Assembly (NCBI RefSeq): GCF_963576675.1
Contig: NC_088911.1
Coordinates: 81,807,256-81,871,255, forward strand
Reading direction: 5' to 3'
Source of the DNA: Euphorbia lathyris
Taxonomy: Eukaryota; Streptophyta; Magnoliopsida; Malpighiales; Euphorbiaceae
Length of the DNA: 64,000 nucleotides
A model generated the notes under the pieces. The model worked only from the letters and a program-made list of their open reading frames with translations. It had not been told where the DNA came from and ran no database searches. Every line of letters begins with the position of its first letter. Position 1 is the first letter of the stretch. This document shows, piece by piece, positions 61,921 through 64,000 of the stretch. Made by a program: the position numbers and the translations under genes.

Positions 61921-63514
61921 TCGTTAAATCCGTTATTTCATATATGAAAATTTAGAAGTTTTTCAATAGGATTGAATAAATATTTATAGTTAGGATTAAT
62001 TAACAACTTGTTTTGATTAATTGATTCTAAAGATAAATAAGTTTTAATTAATTGTTAATTAAAAAAGATTATGCGTATGTTTTAGTTGATAATCATTATA
62101 ACGAAATCTATTAGTTTTATAGTTAGATTGATAAAATTAGTTTTATTAATTCTAAAGATAAAACGGAAATCTATAGTAGTTTTTCCTATTTTCTGAAAAT
62201 CGTTTTAAAACCGTTTTAGAACTGATATATATATATTTAAAATCGTTTTTATATTTAAATATATATGTTTCAGAAATTGATAGTTTTCTGTTTTGATTAT
62301 CGAATGAAAATTTGCTTAAAAGTTTGTTTTACCAATTTGTAAATCAAAATGTTAAATGAATTAAAATCAGAATAATTGGGACGTGCATAATTAAGGTTTT
62401 GTATAGTTATATTAATCTAAAGATTAATATAAAAGATACGAAAACTATTAGAAGTAAAATTGGATGAAAGTTAATTGATAAGTTAATGTGATTAACATAA
62501 ATATTACATAAGATAGTTATGTAATCAACCAATTAAATTTATTTAATTGAGTCTATGCATGTTTGGAGTTATGGACATATTTGGACCCTTTTTAGTCTTT
62601 TGGTATTTTTGAAATAGGGCCTGCGAGGCCTGCCTTTCTACTATCTATTGTAATTTCTCCTCTCATCTGATTCCCTTCAATTCAATTGAAGTTTTCTTTA
62701 GTAGTATAGAAATTAATATGTAATTTTAAGGCGCCATGGAGAAGACGGAGGACCTAAAAAGATATATTTAATAGTTAGTATTTCCTTAGGTTTGCCCTTT
62801 TATTTCGTCTCTGGCTTGACAGAATAATTTAGATGATATGTCCATAACGCCAATGTATGTGAATGTATGTGTCTGATGTATGCTAAAGCAAATCAAGACT
62901 AAGTTAGATTATGAGACCTAAAATAAAATCCCTCATTAAAAAGTTAAGTAAATAAACAAGTTATTAAAATCGGTTGCCCCTCCCTAATATTATAATTCAG
63001 CCGGCAGTGCTGAGGGCCTTTGGGTTGTTGAGTAAACTCAAGCTCGGGGTCCTTTCGGTAACACCTGAATTATCGAAAATCATTTTTTATGAATATGGGG
63101 TAATACTTAAATTAGATTATGATAATTGGATGAGTAAACTCATGTTGTCATAAACTAATGGGCAAGACGGTTGGGATTAATATGAATAGCATATTAGTTA
63201 CTAATGTGGTTAGTAACCCAATAACCTAGGAATCACATTAAAGATGTGATTGATTACATGAATCTACCTAATGAATGAGACTAGCTTGTTGAGTAAACTC
63301 AAGGCGAAATCTCAGGAGTTAGGATCCTAGCTCACTAAAGGATTTGTGAAATTCTTCGAATTAATATGGAGGGCTATTAATTTGGCAAAATAGTGGGAGC
63401 AATCTAAAATAAACTAAAAGGCCTATAATTTTATATTGATATACTTTAAGCAAATGAATGACATACGTTTACTCTTTCTCACTCTCAGGTTTAATTAAAC
63501 TCACTCTTATAATC
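61921..63514 (+). other. Leader of the second copia element
   Basis: It is non-coding, about 1.6 kb, between the primer-binding site and gag. The near-palindrome TTGAGTAAACTCAA occurs at 63025-63042 and 63286-63304 within the same TTGTTGAGTAAACTCAAG context, and a related form is at 63131-63143. Confidence 0.6.
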
Positions 63515-64000
63515 ATGACTAAAACCAATCTGCAAAACATTCTTACCGATAACAAATTGAATGGTTCAAACTTCACCGACTGGTTTCGTAACCTCAAAAT
63601 TGTTTTGAAGTTCGATAAAATAGGGTATGTACTTGATACATCGATACCCCCTCTCCATGCTGATGATGCTCCCATTGAGGAAATTGATGCTTACCAGAAG
63701 CATAAGGCTGATGATGATCATGCCGAAAGCATCATACTTGCATCGATGACACCGGAATTACAAAGGCAACATGAGGAAATGGATGCCTATTCCATCATCA
63801 TGCACCTTAAAGAGCTGTTTGGGAAACAGACTAGGTGCAAACGCTACGAGATATCCAAGTTGCTATATCGTTGCAGGATGCAAGAGGGCACATCTGTCAT
63901 GACACATTGTGTCAAGATGATTGGCTATATTACCAAACTTTCAAGTATTGGATTCGCGATGGATAACGAACTAAGCATAGACTTAATTCTTCAATCCCTC
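63515..64000 (+). CDS. Copia gag, partial (runs off the window)
   Basis: It is an open frame of 162 codons from ATG 63515 to the end with no stop. NKLNGSNFTDWFRNLKIVLK, IGYVLDTSIPP and YEISKLLYRCRMQEGTSVM follow the N-terminal gag domain of copia elements. It belongs to the element whose LTR is 59823-61906. Confidence 0.85.
   Translation, partial: MTKTNLQNILTDNKLNGSNFTDWFRNLKIVLKFDKIGYVLDTSIPPLHADDAPIEEIDAYQKHKADDDHAESIILASMTPELQRQHEEMDAYSIIMHLKELFGKQTRCKRYEISKLLYRCRMQEGTSVMTHCVKMIGYITKLSSIGFAMDNELSIDLILQSL

Overview
This window is plant nuclear DNA, most likely from a eudicot. It is AT-rich, its genes are split by GT-AG introns, and every conserved protein matches a land-plant family. I could assemble complete exon structures for six host genes: a COP1-interacting-protein-7-like protein (+), a degenerate PP2C-like protein (-), cytosolic ribosomal protein eL14 (-), a glycolipid transfer protein (+), a ROP-interactive CRIB-motif protein (+) and a protein made of four ubiquitin-like domains (-). 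For all six the reading phase closes exactly across the joins I propose. No rRNA, tRNA or CRISPR was found.

Layout. 1-2369: 5' part of a Ty3/gypsy element (Tat-like gag, LTR, minus strand) inserted into a LINE reverse-transcriptase fragment (2370-3150). 3130-9246: non-autonomous DNA elements (a hAT-like element with internal duplications, a long foldback element with polypurine arms, a MULE-type MITE). 9586-16392: CIP7-like gene. 16834-18129: convergent PP2C-like gene. 19682-20478: MULE with a 9-bp target duplication. 21508-23089: eL14 gene, with telo-boxes and site II motifs upstream. 23450-25946: Helitron with an inverted copy of its own 5' end, holding a Pack-MULE that carries a glycine/serine-rich secreted-protein gene. 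25950-29480: RTE-type LINE tail and L1 ORF1. 30280-33071: GLTP gene. 33500-41000: L1 fragments and a degenerate but structurally complete Ty3/gypsy element (34154-39211). 41400-43012: cluster of MITEs. 43532-47131: CRIB gene and multi-ubiquitin-like gene, convergent. 47529-49432: MULE-type MITE and a Helitron with six tandem copies of its 5' unit. 49946-54645: CACTA transposon with an AAT target duplication, carrying a ubiquitin-conjugating-enzyme-like gene in pieces, a 35-bp hairpin and internal repeats. 55004-64000: SIRE-like Ty1/copia element cut in its reverse transcriptase by a second copia element that runs off the window.

The host genes are unrelated housekeeping or signalling genes and form no operon or cluster. 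The most novel material is in the transposons: two gene-capturing elements (Pack-MULE inside a Helitron, Pack-CACTA with an E2-like gene), fold-back structures that could give double-stranded RNA, and several nearly intact transposon frames broken by single stop codons. Coordinates of exons and element ends were read by eye, and no database search was run.
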